A stretch of 64,000 bases of DNA from CAIKMD01 sp963702925. GTDB lineage: Bacteria; Pseudomonadota; Alphaproteobacteria; ATCC43930; CGMCC-115725. The stretch spans positions 2,294,001 to 2,358,000 of the forward strand of contig OY969771.1 of NCBI GenBank assembly GCA_963702925.1. The letters are read 5' to 3'. The notes beneath the pieces were generated by a model. That model saw nothing but the letters and a program-made list of their open reading frames with translations. It had not been told where the DNA came from and did no database searches. A program made the position numbers and the translations under genes. Below, one piece after another: positions 16,903 through 25,319 of this stretch. Each line of letters begins with the position of its first letter. Position 1 is the first letter of the stretch.

Positions 16903-18249
16903 ATGCGCGAAGGCGGTCTCGGCGCGCCGACGCGCCACCCCATTGCCTGGGAAGATCCGGATTTCTACGACGCGCAGAAGATCGAAGCCGAGCTGAAGCG
17001 CGTCTTCGATATCTGCCACGGTTGTCGCCGCTGCTTCAATTTGTGCGACAGCTTCCCCAGGCTCTTCGACATGATCGACAAATCGCCTTCGGGCGAGCTC
17101 GACGGCGTCGATCCCAAGAATTACGGCAAGGTGGTCGAAGCCTGCACCCTGTGCGATTTGTGCTTCATGACCAAGTGCCCCTATGTGCCGCCGCACGAGT
17201 TCAACATCGACTTTCCGCATTTGATGCTGCGCTATCGCGCGGCCGAGGAGAAAGCCGGCAAGATCGGCTGGAAAGACCGCGCTTTGGCCGAAACCGACCG
17301 CAACGGCCAATTGGCTCGGCCGGTGGCGGCGCTCGCGAATTGGGCGACCAAGCTCGGCAACAAGCTGACGCGCCCGCTGATGGAAAAACTCGCGGGCATC
17401 GATCGCGACGCCGCGCTGCCGAAATTTCACGCGCGCACCTTCGAATTGCGCGCGCGCAGCGACAATCTGGAGCCGGATCCCGCCGCGCCGGCCTTTGGCC
17501 GCAAAGCGGTGCTCTATGCCACCTGCTTCGTCAATTACAACAATCCCGACATTGGCGTCGCCGCCCGCGCGGTGCTGGCCAAGAACGGCGTCGCCTCCGA
17601 GGTCGCTTATCCCGAATGCTGCGGCATGCCCCAGCTCGAACAGGGCGAGCTGCCGCGGGTTGCGGCCAAGGCGCGCAAGGTTGCGGCGGCGCTGATGCCT
17701 TTCATCGACCAAGGCTACGACATCGTCGCGCTGATCCCGTCTTGCGCATTGATGCTGAAATTCGAGTGGCCGCTGCTTTTGCCCGATGACGAAAGCGTCG
17801 CCAAGCTGGCGCGCGCCACCTTCGATCTCAGCGAATATGTCGTCGACATCGCCAAGAAAGAGGGCATCGCGCCGGGCATGCGACCGCTACCCGGCGGCGT
17901 GAGCTTGCACCTCGCCTGCCATGCGCGCGCGCAGAACATGGGCGCCAAGGCCGCCGATATGCTGCGCCTCTTGCCGCAAGCCGATCTCGACGTGGTCGAG
18001 CGCTGCTCGGGCCATGGCGGCTCTTGGGGCGTGAAGCGCGACAATTTCGCGATCGCCTTGAAAGTCGGCCGTCCGGCGGCGCGTCAGGCCGCGAAGGACG
18101 GCAAGACCTATATCTCTTCCGAATGCCCCTTGGCGGCGCTGCATTTGCAGCAAGGCGTCGCCAAATTGGAAGACAAGACGATGCCGGCGCTCCATCCGGT
18201 CGAGCTGATGGCGCTGGCTTATGGGCTCAGCGAAGGAGACCGCCCATGA
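16903..18249 (+). CDS. Heterodisulfide-reductase-like Fe-S protein with two CCG domains
   Basis: This 448-residue cytoplasmic protein has two ferredoxin-like cysteine clusters near the N-terminus (CHGCRRCFNLC, about 38-48, and CTLCDLCFMTKC, about 83-94). Two CCG-type motifs of the HdrD/GlpC family follow (PECCGMP near 237, and a second region ending CSGHGG near 367). The family passes electrons through Fe-S centres. In proteobacteria this gene is found next to rubrerythrin and DUF3501 genes, so it may be the electron donor of rubrerythrin; this is inference. GAGGAG precedes the ATG. The stop overlaps the next start as ATGA. Confidence 0.82.
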   Translation: MREGGLGAPTRHPIAWEDPDFYDAQKIEAELKRVFDICHGCRRCFNLCDSFPRLFDMIDKSPSGELDGVDPKNYGKVVEACTLCDLCFMTKCPYVPPHEFNIDFPHLMLRYRAAEEKAGKIGWKDRALAETDRNGQLARPVAALANWATKLGNKLTRPLMEKLAGIDRDAALPKFHARTFELRARSDNLEPDPAAPAFGRKAVLYATCFVNYNNPDIGVAARAVLAKNGVASEVAYPECCGMPQLEQGELPRVAAKARKVAAALMPFIDQGYDIVALIPSCALMLKFEWPLLLPDDESVAKLARATFDLSEYVVDIAKKEGIAPGMRPLPGGVSLHLACHARAQNMGAKAADMLRLLPQADLDVVERCSGHGGSWGVKRDNFAIALKVGRPAARQAAKDGKTYISSECPLAALHLQQGVAKLEDKTMPALHPVELMALAYGLSEGDRP

Positions 18250-18848
18250 CGACGAAGATGACCGCCAAGCGCGCGATCACCCGCGCCGACATCCTCGATC
18301 CCGAGGACTATGCGCGCGAGCGGCGCGAGCTCAAAAAGAACCTCACCGCCGTGAAGCGCAACCGCCGCATCGAGGTCGGGCCTGTCGCCACCTTCTACTT
18401 CGAGAATTACGAGACCATGTGGCATCAGGTCCATGAGATGCTGCATATCGAGCGCGGCGGCGAGGCGCAAATCCGCGACGAGCTCGCGGCCTATAATCCG
18501 CTGATTCCCCAAGGCGACGAGCTGATCGCCACGGTGATGTTCGAAATCGACAATGCCGACCGGCGCGCTGCCATTCTGTCTCAGCTCGGCGGCGTCGAGA
18601 ACCACATTTATCTTTCGGTCGCGGGCGAAAGGGTCAGCGGCGTTCCCGATCCGACGCGCGAGAACACCTCGGCCGACGGCAAGGCTTCGGCGGTGCAATT
18701 TCTGCGCTTTCCGTTCACCGCGGCGCAGAAGGCGAAATTCTGCCAAGCCGGCACGCAAGTGCTCGCCGGCATCGACCATCCGCATTACGGCCATATTGCC
18801 GTGATGAGCGAGGCCGTGCGCGCCGCGCTCGCCGAGGATTTCGCCTGA
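18246..18848 (+). CDS. DUF3501 family protein
   Basis: This 200-residue soluble protein has no known enzymatic motif. It shows the family features RADILDPEDYARERRELKK, a conserved RNRRIEVGP segment and FYFENYETMWHQVHEMLHIE. It is translationally coupled (ATGA) to the Fe-S protein and completes the rubrerythrin-HdrD-like-DUF3501 set found in many proteobacteria. Its role is unknown. It ends 1 bp before the convergent SH3 gene. Confidence 0.85.
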   Translation: MTTKMTAKRAITRADILDPEDYARERRELKKNLTAVKRNRRIEVGPVATFYFENYETMWHQVHEMLHIERGGEAQIRDELAAYNPLIPQGDELIATVMFEIDNADRRAAILSQLGGVENHIYLSVAGERVSGVPDPTRENTSADGKASAVQFLRFPFTAAQKAKFCQAGTQVLAGIDHPHYGHIAVMSEAVRAALAEDFA

Positions 18849-18849
18849 T

Positions 18850-19344
18850 CTAGCGAATCACTTCGCTGGCATAGACACCCCAAATATCGCCGCGGCCGAG
18901 CCAGCCTTTGATGTTGGCGGTTTCGATGCGGCACCACGCGTCGCGGCATTCGAGCAGATGCGCGATCACGCCGGGATCGAGCTTCGCCACGGGCGCCGCT
19001 TCGGCGTCGGGGTCGGCGCGCAGCACATGTTGGGCGCCTTTGACGATCACATTGCGCAGGCCCGTCACCATGCGCTCATGCACCCAGCCCTGGGTCCCTT
19101 GCCAGTCGCGCACCTGCCGCCACTGATCGAATTGGGCGATGATCTCGACCGGCAAACCCTTGCGGCGATAGACCCATTCGACCGGATAACGGTCGCCCGG
19201 GCCGGTGCGCAGATTGACCACGTCGGCACGCAGGCTGACGAAGCGCGGGATTGGATCGGGCTTTTCCGCGGCGCGCGCGGCGTCGACCACCAATACCGCA
19301 AGCACGAGGGCACGAAAAATTGCTGTTAAGGTTTTCTTCCACAT
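18850..19344 (-). CDS. Exported SH3-domain protein
   Basis: This 164-residue protein starts with a signal peptide (basic MWKK, a hydrophobic stretch, then ARAAEK as a likely cleavage area). Two bacterial SH3-like repeats follow: VNLRTGPGDRYPVEWVYRRKG with WVHERMVTG, and a second ending GWLGRGDIWGVY. The family is usually periplasmic and binds peptidoglycan or protein. The ATG at 19344 lies 19 bp inside the end of moeB, so it is the last gene of the leftward operon. Confidence 0.8.
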   Translation of the reverse strand: MWKKTLTAIFRALVLAVLVVDAARAAEKPDPIPRFVSLRADVVNLRTGPGDRYPVEWVYRRKGLPVEIIAQFDQWRQVRDWQGTQGWVHERMVTGLRNVIVKGAQHVLRADPDAEAAPVAKLDPGVIAHLLECRDAWCRIETANIKGWLGRGDIWGVYASEVIR

Positions 19345-20090
19345 GTCGGACAGTCTGGGTCTCGCGGTAGCTTGATCTTGTGAAATTCGGCGCGCAGCGC
19401 GTCGTAAATAAGCAAGGTTCCCGACAGGCTTTCGCCGATGCCGAGAATTTCCTTCAACACCTCGGTCGCTTGCAAGGTCCCCATGACACCGGCGATCGCG
19501 CCAAGTATGCCGGCGGTTTCGCAGCGCGGCACGGAATCGGGCGGCGGCGCCTCGCGAAAGAGACAGCGATAGCAAGGATGCGGCGGTCCGAGATAGGCCT
19601 TGAAGGTCGACAGCTGCCCTTCGAAGGGCGACAGCGCCGCCCCGACCAGCGGCTTGCCGAGGCGGAAGCAGGTATCGTTGAGGAGATAACGCGTCGCGAA
19701 ATTGTCGCTGCCATCGGCGACGAGATCATAGGCGCCGACCAGCGCGGCGGCATTGGCTTCGGCGAGGCGCGTCTCATGGATCTCCACCTTGACCTCGGGG
19801 TTGACGTGGCGGAGCGTGCGCCGCGCGCTTTCGACTTTGGCAAGGCCGATGCTTTCCGTCGGATGGACGATCTGGCGCTGCAGATTGGACAGGTCGACCG
19901 CATCGTGGTCGACGATGCCGAGCGTGCCCAGGCCGGCAGCGGCAAGATAAAGCAGCAACGGCGAGCCGAGCCCGCCGGCGCCCACCACCAAGACGCGCGC
20001 GGCGAGCAGCTTTTGCTGACCTTTCTCACCAACCTCGTCGAGAACCAGATGGCGCGCGTAGCGCTCGAACTGCGCCTCGCTCAGCTCCAT
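19326..20090 (-). CDS. moeB: MoeB/ThiF-family adenylyltransferase
   Basis: The E1-like enzyme activates the C-terminus of a ubiquitin-like sulfur carrier (MoaD or ThiS) by adenylation. The 254-residue protein has the nucleotide loop VVGAGGLGSPLLLYLAAAG, DLSNLQRQIVH, DGSDNFATRYL and two CxxC zinc pairs (CYRC and CPTC). The start MELSEAQFERYARH gives normal family length; upstream in-frame sequence belongs to the cysK region. No rhodanese domain is present. The cysK neighbour suggests a link to sulfur metabolism. Confidence 0.9.
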   Translation of the reverse strand: MELSEAQFERYARHLVLDEVGEKGQQKLLAARVLVVGAGGLGSPLLLYLAAAGLGTLGIVDHDAVDLSNLQRQIVHPTESIGLAKVESARRTLRHVNPEVKVEIHETRLAEANAAALVGAYDLVADGSDNFATRYLLNDTCFRLGKPLVGAALSPFEGQLSTFKAYLGPPHPCYRCLFREAPPPDSVPRCETAGILGAIAGVMGTLQATEVLKEILGIGESLSGTLLIYDALRAEFHKIKLPRDPDCPTCGRKP

Positions 20091-20097
20091 CGCCGCG

Positions 20098-21078
20098 TCA
20101 CAACCCGTCGAACAGCGCGGTCGAGAGATAACGCTCGCCGGTGTCCGGCAGCACCACGGCAATGACCTTGCCCGCCATCTCGGCGCGTAGTCCCAGTTCG
20201 ACCGCAGCGGCCAAAGCGGCGCCCGAGGAAATGCCGATGGCAATCCCTTCCAGCCGCGCCGCTTCGCGCGCCATCCGCAAGGCATTGTCGTTGGAGATGC
20301 GCAGGATCTCGTCGATCAGCCTGACATCGAGGATTTGCGGGATGAAGCCCGCGCCGATGCCTTGGATCTTGTGCGGGCCGGGCGGTCCGCCCGACAACAC
20401 GGCGCTGTCCTCGGGCTCGACCGCGATCATTTTGAGGCCAGGCTTGCGTTGCTTCAGCACCGAGCCGACGCCGGTCAGAGTCCCGCCCGTGCCGACGCCG
20501 CTCACGACCGCGTCGATCTTGCCGTCGGTGTCGCGCCACAGCTCTTCGGCGGTGGTGCGGCGGTGTATCTCGGGATTGGCCGGGTTTTGAAATTGCTGCG
20601 GCATGAAAGCGTCGGGCAAGGTGCGGACCAGCTCTTCGGCGCGCTGGATCGCGAAACGCATGCCTTGCGCAGCGGGCGTCAGTTCCAATTCCGCGCCCAG
20701 CAGCTTCAACATGCGGCGCCGCTCCACCGACATGCTGTCGGGCATCACCAGAATGCAGCGATAACCTTTGGCGGCGGCGACAAAGGCCAAGGCGATGCCG
20801 GTATTGCCCGAGGTCGGCTCGACGATCACCGTCTTGCCTGGAATCAGCTTTCCGGCCTTCTCGCCCGCTTCGATCATGGCGACGCCGATGCGGTCCTTGA
20901 CCGAACTCAAGGGGTTGAAGAACTCGCACTTGCCCAAGATCTCCGCCTTGACCTTATGCGCGGCGGCGAGGCGCTTCAGCCGCACCAGCGGCGTCGCACC
21001 GACCGTCTCGGCGATGTTGTCATAGACCTTGCCGCGGGACCACACCGGTTGGGTGCTCGTATTCGTGCCTTCGGCCAT
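20098..21078 (-). CDS. cysK: Cysteine synthase A (O-acetylserine sulfhydrylase)
   Basis: CysK makes cysteine from O-acetylserine and sulfide using PLP. The product has 326 residues. The PLP lysine is Lys61 in NPLSSVKDR, and the phosphate-binding PTSGNTGIALA and GTGGTLTG motifs are present. The ATG at 21078 has GGAGGAGG at a good spacing; the ATG at 21084 would sit directly on the Shine-Dalgarno sequence and is less likely. An Rrf2 regulator gene precedes it by 19 bp. Confidence 0.95.
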   Translation of the reverse strand: MAEGTNTSTQPVWSRGKVYDNIAETVGATPLVRLKRLAAAHKVKAEILGKCEFFNPLSSVKDRIGVAMIEAGEKAGKLIPGKTVIVEPTSGNTGIALAFVAAAKGYRCILVMPDSMSVERRRMLKLLGAELELTPAAQGMRFAIQRAEELVRTLPDAFMPQQFQNPANPEIHRRTTAEELWRDTDGKIDAVVSGVGTGGTLTGVGSVLKQRKPGLKMIAVEPEDSAVLSGGPPGPHKIQGIGAGFIPQILDVRLIDEILRISNDNALRMAREAARLEGIAIGISSGAALAAAVELGLRAEMAGKVIAVVLPDTGERYLSTALFDGL

Positions 21079-21097
21079 TGGCATCCTCCTCCGCTTG

Positions 21098-21553
21098 TCA
21101 GATCGAGAAATCGAGCCGCGCCGCGTATTCGCCGGTCACGCCCGCATTATGCGCCCGGTTGCATAGATCTTCGACGGTCACTGTATCCAGCCGCTTCATT
21201 AGCTCTTCCTGCATTTCCGCCCATAGCGGCCGCACCACGCGCCGGCCAAGCTCGGCGCCGGCACCCTCCTCGAGCAGGTCGTCGCTGCCATCGAGCGCGT
21301 GCAACACCCGCACGATCTCGCCGAGAGTAATCCGCCGTCGCTCGCGTGCCAGGCGATAGCCGCCTTTCGGGCCACGCACGCCTTCGAGGATGTTCGCGCG
21401 CACAAGCTGTTGCAGCACCTGTTCGAGATAGCGCCGCGGAATACCTTGCCTTCCCGTGATCTCGCCGGACTGCACCGGCGAGGTGCCGCCATTATAGGCG
21501 ATGTCGAGCACAGCCTCGATCGCAAAGAGCAGCTTCTTGGTCAGCCGCAACAT
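21098..21553 (-). CDS. Rrf2-family transcriptional regulator
   Basis: This 151-residue protein has an Rrf2 winged helix (LTKKLLFAIEAVLDIAY, IPRRYLEQVLQQLVRANIL, and the wing GPKGGYRLAR). The three-cysteine Fe-S motif of IscR is absent; only one Cys remains near the C-terminus. Position directly before cysK and similarity in type to CymR-like regulators suggest control of cysteine synthesis, but this is inference. It lies 5 bp after dut and 19 bp before cysK. Confidence 0.85.
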   Translation of the reverse strand: MLRLTKKLLFAIEAVLDIAYNGGTSPVQSGEITGRQGIPRRYLEQVLQQLVRANILEGVRGPKGGYRLARERRRITLGEIVRVLHALDGSDDLLEEGAGAELGRRVVRPLWAEMQEELMKRLDTVTVEDLCNRAHNAGVTGEYAARLDFSI

Positions 21554-21558
21554 GATGG

Positions 21559-22008
21559 TCAGGTTCCGGTCGAGCCGAACCCGCCAGCGCCGCGCCCCGT
21601 GCGCGACAGATCGGCGACGACCCGCCACTCCGCGCGGCTGACCGGTGCGATCACGAGCTGCGCGATGCGCACGCCACGCGAGATCGTAAACGGCGCGTCG
21701 CCGAAATTGGCGAGAATGATGCGAATCTCGCCGCGATAATCCGCGTCGATGGTTCCCGGGCTGTTGAGCACGGTGACCCCGTGCTTCAAGGCAAGGCCCG
21801 AGCGCGGACGCACCTGTCCTTCCCAGCCTTCGGGTAAGGCCAGCGCGATCCCGGTCGGAACGGCAACGCGGCCGCCGGGCGGCAGGATCAGTGGGGTTTC
21901 GATGGCGGCGGCAAGATCGACGCCGGCGCTGCCCGGCGTGGCGTAGCTGGGCAAAGCCATGTCCCGCGCATGCGACAGGATTTGCAGCGACACGGCAACT
22001 CCGCTCAT
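21559..22008 (-). CDS. dut: dUTP diphosphatase
   Basis: Dut hydrolyses dUTP to dUMP and pyrophosphate and keeps uracil out of DNA. The 149-residue trimeric-type dUTPase shows all five motifs: PGSAGVDL, RSGLALKHG, GTIDADYRGEI, the RIAQLV strand and the C-terminal GRGAGGFGSTG. Its ATG overlaps the coaBC stop (ATGA), a common pairing in bacteria. Confidence 0.97.
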   Translation of the reverse strand: MSGVAVSLQILSHARDMALPSYATPGSAGVDLAAAIETPLILPPGGRVAVPTGIALALPEGWEGQVRPRSGLALKHGVTVLNSPGTIDADYRGEIRIILANFGDAPFTISRGVRIAQLVIAPVSRAEWRVVADLSRTGRGAGGFGSTGT

Positions 22009-23213
22009 TCGGCGGCCTTGGGCGCAAGAAAAGCGGCAACGCGTTGCGCCAGGCGATCGCCCAGCTCGCGTTTCGACAAAGCCGGCCAATCCTCGACATG
22101 CGCGGCGTCGATCAGATGCACCGTATTGTGCTCGCCGCCGAACACGCCGCTTGCCGGCGAGACGTCGTTGGCGAGGATCCAATCGCAACCCTTTTTCGCG
22201 CGCTTGGCTTTGGCGTTCTCGATCAGCTTTTCGGTTTCGGCGGCAAAGCCGATCACGAGCCGCGGCCGGCGGTTGCCCGGACGGCTGAGCGTCGCCAGGA
22301 TGTCGGGATTCTCGACCAGCTTCAACGGCGGCGGCGCGCCTTCCTTCTTCTTGAGCTTCGCGGGCGCGGCTTCTGCGCGCCAGTCGGCGACCGCGGCCGC
22401 GCACACCGCGACCTCGACCGGCAACGCCGCTTCGCAAGCCGCGAGCATCTCGGCCGCGGTCGTGACATGGACGACCTTGACGCCGGGCGGATCGGGTTCG
22501 CCGGTCGGACCCGAAACCAGCGTGCAATCGGCGCCGAGGCGGGCCAGCGCCGCGGCGATCGCATGACCTTGTTTGCCGGAAGAGCGATTGGCGATGTAGC
22601 GCACCGGGTCGATCGGCTCATGCGTCGGGCCGCTGGTGACGAGCGCGCGCCTTCCCGCGAGCGAAGCGCCGGCCAGAAAGATTTGCTCGACCGCGGCCAC
22701 GATCTCCAGCGGCTCGGCCATGCGGCCCATTCCGCTTTCATTCTCGGCGAGTGGGCCGGCATTGGGCCCGATCCACTTCACGCCGCGCGCGGCGAGGGTC
22801 GCAAGATTGGCCTCGGTCGCGGCGTGCTGCCACATGCGGAAATTCATCGCGGGCGCGATCAGAATCGGCTTGTCGGTCGCCAGCAGCGTCGTCGACGCCA
22901 GATCGTCGGCAAGCCCGCCCGCCATCTTGGCAAGGAGATCCGCCGAAGCCGGCGCCACGACCAGGAGGTCGGATTCTTGCGCCAATCGCAAATGTCCCAT
23001 TTCGCTTTCGTCGGTGAGCGAGAACAAATCGGTATGGACCTTCTCGCCCGACAAGGAAGCCGCCGAAAGCGGCGTGATGAATTGCTGCGCGCCCGCCGTC
23101 AGAATGCAGCGCACCTGCGCGCCCTTCTCGCGCAGCCGGCGGATCAGGTCGAGGCTTTTATAGCCGGCGATGCCGCCCGAGATGATGAGGAGAATGCGCC
23201 GGCCATGCAGCAT
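22005..23213 (-). CDS. coaBC: Phosphopantothenoylcysteine decarboxylase/synthase CoaBC
   Basis: The bifunctional protein makes 4'-phosphopantetheine from phosphopantothenate, cysteine and CTP. The 402-residue protein has the FMN-dependent CoaC half (ISGGIAGYKSLDLIRRL, VAPASADLLAKM, PAMNFRMW) and the CoaB half (SGPTHEPIDPVRYIANRSSGKQG, AAAVADWR). The substrate-clamp cysteine of CoaC, normally in an AC(G/N)(D/E) motif and Cys158 in E. coli, is replaced by Glu157 here (LAENESGMGRM; codon at 22743-22745). This could impair the decarboxylase half or reflect a divergent mechanism. Confidence 0.93.
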   Translation of the reverse strand: MLHGRRILLIISGGIAGYKSLDLIRRLREKGAQVRCILTAGAQQFITPLSAASLSGEKVHTDLFSLTDESEMGHLRLAQESDLLVVAPASADLLAKMAGGLADDLASTTLLATDKPILIAPAMNFRMWQHAATEANLATLAARGVKWIGPNAGPLAENESGMGRMAEPLEIVAAVEQIFLAGASLAGRRALVTSGPTHEPIDPVRYIANRSSGKQGHAIAAALARLGADCTLVSGPTGEPDPPGVKVVHVTTAAEMLAACEAALPVEVAVCAAAVADWRAEAAPAKLKKKEGAPPPLKLVENPDILATLSRPGNRRPRLVIGFAAETEKLIENAKAKRAKKGCDWILANDVSPASGVFGGEHNTVHLIDAAHVEDWPALSKRELGDRLAQRVAAFLAPKAAE

Positions 23214-23281
23214 GGGCTTCCGCCCCAGAGTTGGTCCGCCTTTCTATAGGCGGGGGTCCGGCGGCGCGCAAGGGCGCCGGG

Positions 23282-24052
23282 TTAGAGCCGCCAGCCGGAA
23301 TGAATGGCGGCGATCCCACCGGACAGATTGCGCCAATTCACCTGCTCGAAGCCCGCTTCCCGCATCATCGCGGCGAGCTCCGCTTGCGGCGGGAAACGCC
23401 GAATGCTTTCGACCAGATATTGATAGGCATCGCGATCGCGCGCCACGACCTGGCCCAAACGCGGCAGGATCGCGAAAGAATAGAGGTCGTAGATCCGGCG
23501 CAACAACGCGCCTTCGACCCGGCTGAATTCGAGGCAGAGAAATCTTCCGCCCGGCTTCAGCACGCGGCAGGCCTCTGTCAACGCCGCCTGCTTGCGCGTC
23601 ACGTTGCGCAGGCCGAAGGAGATCGTGCATGCATCGACGCTGCTGCTGGCGATCGGCAGCGTCTCGGCGTCGCCGACGACCCACTCGATGTCGTCGAGCA
23701 CGCCGCGATCGATGCTGCGATCGCGACCGGCGCGGACCATGCTCTCGTTGATGTCGCACACCACGGCGGAACCGCCGGCGCCGGCGCGTGCAAGAAAACG
23801 CCGCGCGACGTCACCGGTGCCGCCGGCCAGATCGAGCAGTCTTTGCCCCGGTTGCGGCGCAAGCCGGTCGATGAGCAGCGCCTTCCAGCGGCGGTGGATG
23901 CCGGCGCTCATCAGGTCGTTCATCAGGTCATAGCGCGGCGCGACGCTGTCGAAGACGTCGTGGACAAGACGCGTCTTCTCGTCTTCGCTTACATGACGGA
24001 AGCCGAAATCGGTTCGCGCGGCGCGACTATCGCTTGTGTCCTTGCGGGGCAT
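23282..24052 (-). CDS. ubiE: Ubiquinone/menaquinone biosynthesis C-methyltransferase UbiE
   Basis: UbiE C-methylates the quinone ring using SAM. The 256-residue protein has the signature YDLMNDLMSAGIHRRWK, the SAM motif LDLAGGTGDVA, DINESM and a FGLRNV segment. The start at 24052 yields MPRKDTSDSR; its promoter region is shared with the divergent mutM. In many alphaproteobacteria the next gene is ubiB, but here coaBC follows directly after 68 bp. Confidence 0.95.
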   Translation of the reverse strand: MPRKDTSDSRAARTDFGFRHVSEDEKTRLVHDVFDSVAPRYDLMNDLMSAGIHRRWKALLIDRLAPQPGQRLLDLAGGTGDVARRFLARAGAGGSAVVCDINESMVRAGRDRSIDRGVLDDIEWVVGDAETLPIASSSVDACTISFGLRNVTRKQAALTEACRVLKPGGRFLCLEFSRVEGALLRRIYDLYSFAILPRLGQVVARDRDAYQYLVESIRRFPPQAELAAMMREAGFEQVNWRNLSGGIAAIHSGWRL

Positions 24053-24102
24053 TTCTGCAAGATAGCGCATTCCCAACCCGCTCGCCAAACGCCCCAAACG
24101 AT

Positions 24103-24936
24103 ATGCCCGAACTTCCCGAGGTTGAAACCGTGGTGCGCGGCTTGGCGCAGGCTTTGACCGGCAAGCGCTTGGCGCGGCTCGATCTCGCCCGTCCCGATTT
24201 GCGCAGCGCAATCCCGACAAATCTCGCGCACAGGATCGAAGGCCGCCGGATCGAGCGGTTTTCGCGCCGCGCTAAATACATTCTCATCCATTTCGCGGGC
24301 GGCGGCGTGTTGATCGTGCATCTCGGCATGTCCGGGCGCTTGATCATTCTCGCGCCCGGTGCAAACGCGCCGCGCGAGAAACACGATCACGCGGTTTTTC
24401 TCTTCGACGACGGTACGGAGCTGCGCTTCAACGACGCACGCCGCTTCGGCTTGCTCGATTATGAAGACGAGGCCCGGCTGGCGTCTCATCCGCGCTTCCG
24501 CCATCTCGGTCCGGAGCCTTTGAGCAATGAATTCAACGGGCCAGTACTGGCGCAACTGCTTCGGGGCAAGAAGACCTCGATCAAGGCCGCGCTCATGGAT
24601 CAGCGCGTGGTGGTCGGTCTCGGCAATATCTATGTCTGCGAAGCGCTGTTCGGCGCGCGGTTGTCGCCGCGGCGCTTGGCGGGCACGGTCCAGGGTGAAC
24701 GCGCCGAGCGGCTCGCGGCGGCGATCCACGACGTTTTGACGCGCGCGATCGCGGCGGGTGGCAGTTCCTTGCGCGATTACGTGCAAGCGTCGGGCGAGCT
24801 CGGCTATTTCCAGCATCACTGGGCGGTCTATGGCAAAGAAGGCGAACCCTGCCCGATCTGCGATTGCGGCAAAGGCATTCGGCGTATCGTGCAGGGTGCG
24901 CGCTCGACTTTTTACTGTGCCAAGTACCAGCGCTAG
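24103..24936 (+). CDS. mutM: Formamidopyrimidine-DNA glycosylase MutM (Fpg)
   Basis: MutM excises 8-oxoguanine and related lesions. The 277-residue protein has the catalytic N-terminus PELPEVETV (Pro2, Glu3), HLGMSGRL, and the H2TH region GLGNIYVCEALF. The C-terminal zinc finger is unusual: instead of CxxC-x16-CxxC it reads CPICDC near the start and CAKYQR at the end. The last Cys is thus Tyr (TAC, 24925-24927), while an extra Cys and a two-residue insertion appear in the first half. The ATG at 24103 sets the obligatory Pro at position 2. Confidence 0.93.
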   Translation: MPELPEVETVVRGLAQALTGKRLARLDLARPDLRSAIPTNLAHRIEGRRIERFSRRAKYILIHFAGGGVLIVHLGMSGRLIILAPGANAPREKHDHAVFLFDDGTELRFNDARRFGLLDYEDEARLASHPRFRHLGPEPLSNEFNGPVLAQLLRGKKTSIKAALMDQRVVVGLGNIYVCEALFGARLSPRRLAGTVQGERAERLAAAIHDVLTRAIAAGGSSLRDYVQASGELGYFQHHWAVYGKEGEPCPICDCGKGIRRIVQGARSTFYCAKYQR

Positions 24937-24951
24937 GGCTAGGCTCCCGCG

Positions 24952-25305
24952 ATGCGTCGCCGCCTCGTCATCCTTGTCATCGCGTTGCTGCTTCCGGTTG
25001 TGTCGGGAGCGCACGCCGCCGAGTTCGTGACCGGCACCGAGGATTTGCCGTTAATGCCCGGCCTCAAAATGGTCACGGGCTCAGCGCTCGTCTTCGACAA
25101 GCCCGAAGGCCGTATCGTCGAGGCGCAGGCGCAAGGCGCGCTGAGCCGGGCCAAGGTGCAAAGCTTCTACGGCGAAAGCCTGCCGCAACTCGGCTGGAAG
25201 AAAAGCGGGGTCGATCAATGGCAACGCGATGCCGAACGCCTGCGGCTTGATTTTCACGGAGAAGACGGGCATCTCACGGTCGGTTTCACCATCTCGCCGC
25301 AATGA
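24952..25305 (+). CDS. Small exported protein of unknown function
   Basis: This 117-residue protein has a signal peptide (MRRRLVILVIALLLPVVSG, cleavage after AHA). The mature part has a repeated pattern seen in alphaproteobacterial neighbours of mutM: LPLMPGL, VFDKPEGRIVEA and FYGESLPQLGW. It lies 15 bp after mutM and 14 bp before echA, so it is probably in their transcript. I do not recognise a function. Confidence 0.75.
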   Translation: MRRRLVILVIALLLPVVSGAHAAEFVTGTEDLPLMPGLKMVTGSALVFDKPEGRIVEAQAQGALSRAKVQSFYGESLPQLGWKKSGVDQWQRDAERLRLDFHGEDGHLTVGFTISPQ

Positions 25306-25319
25306 CGGAGTATTAAGCC

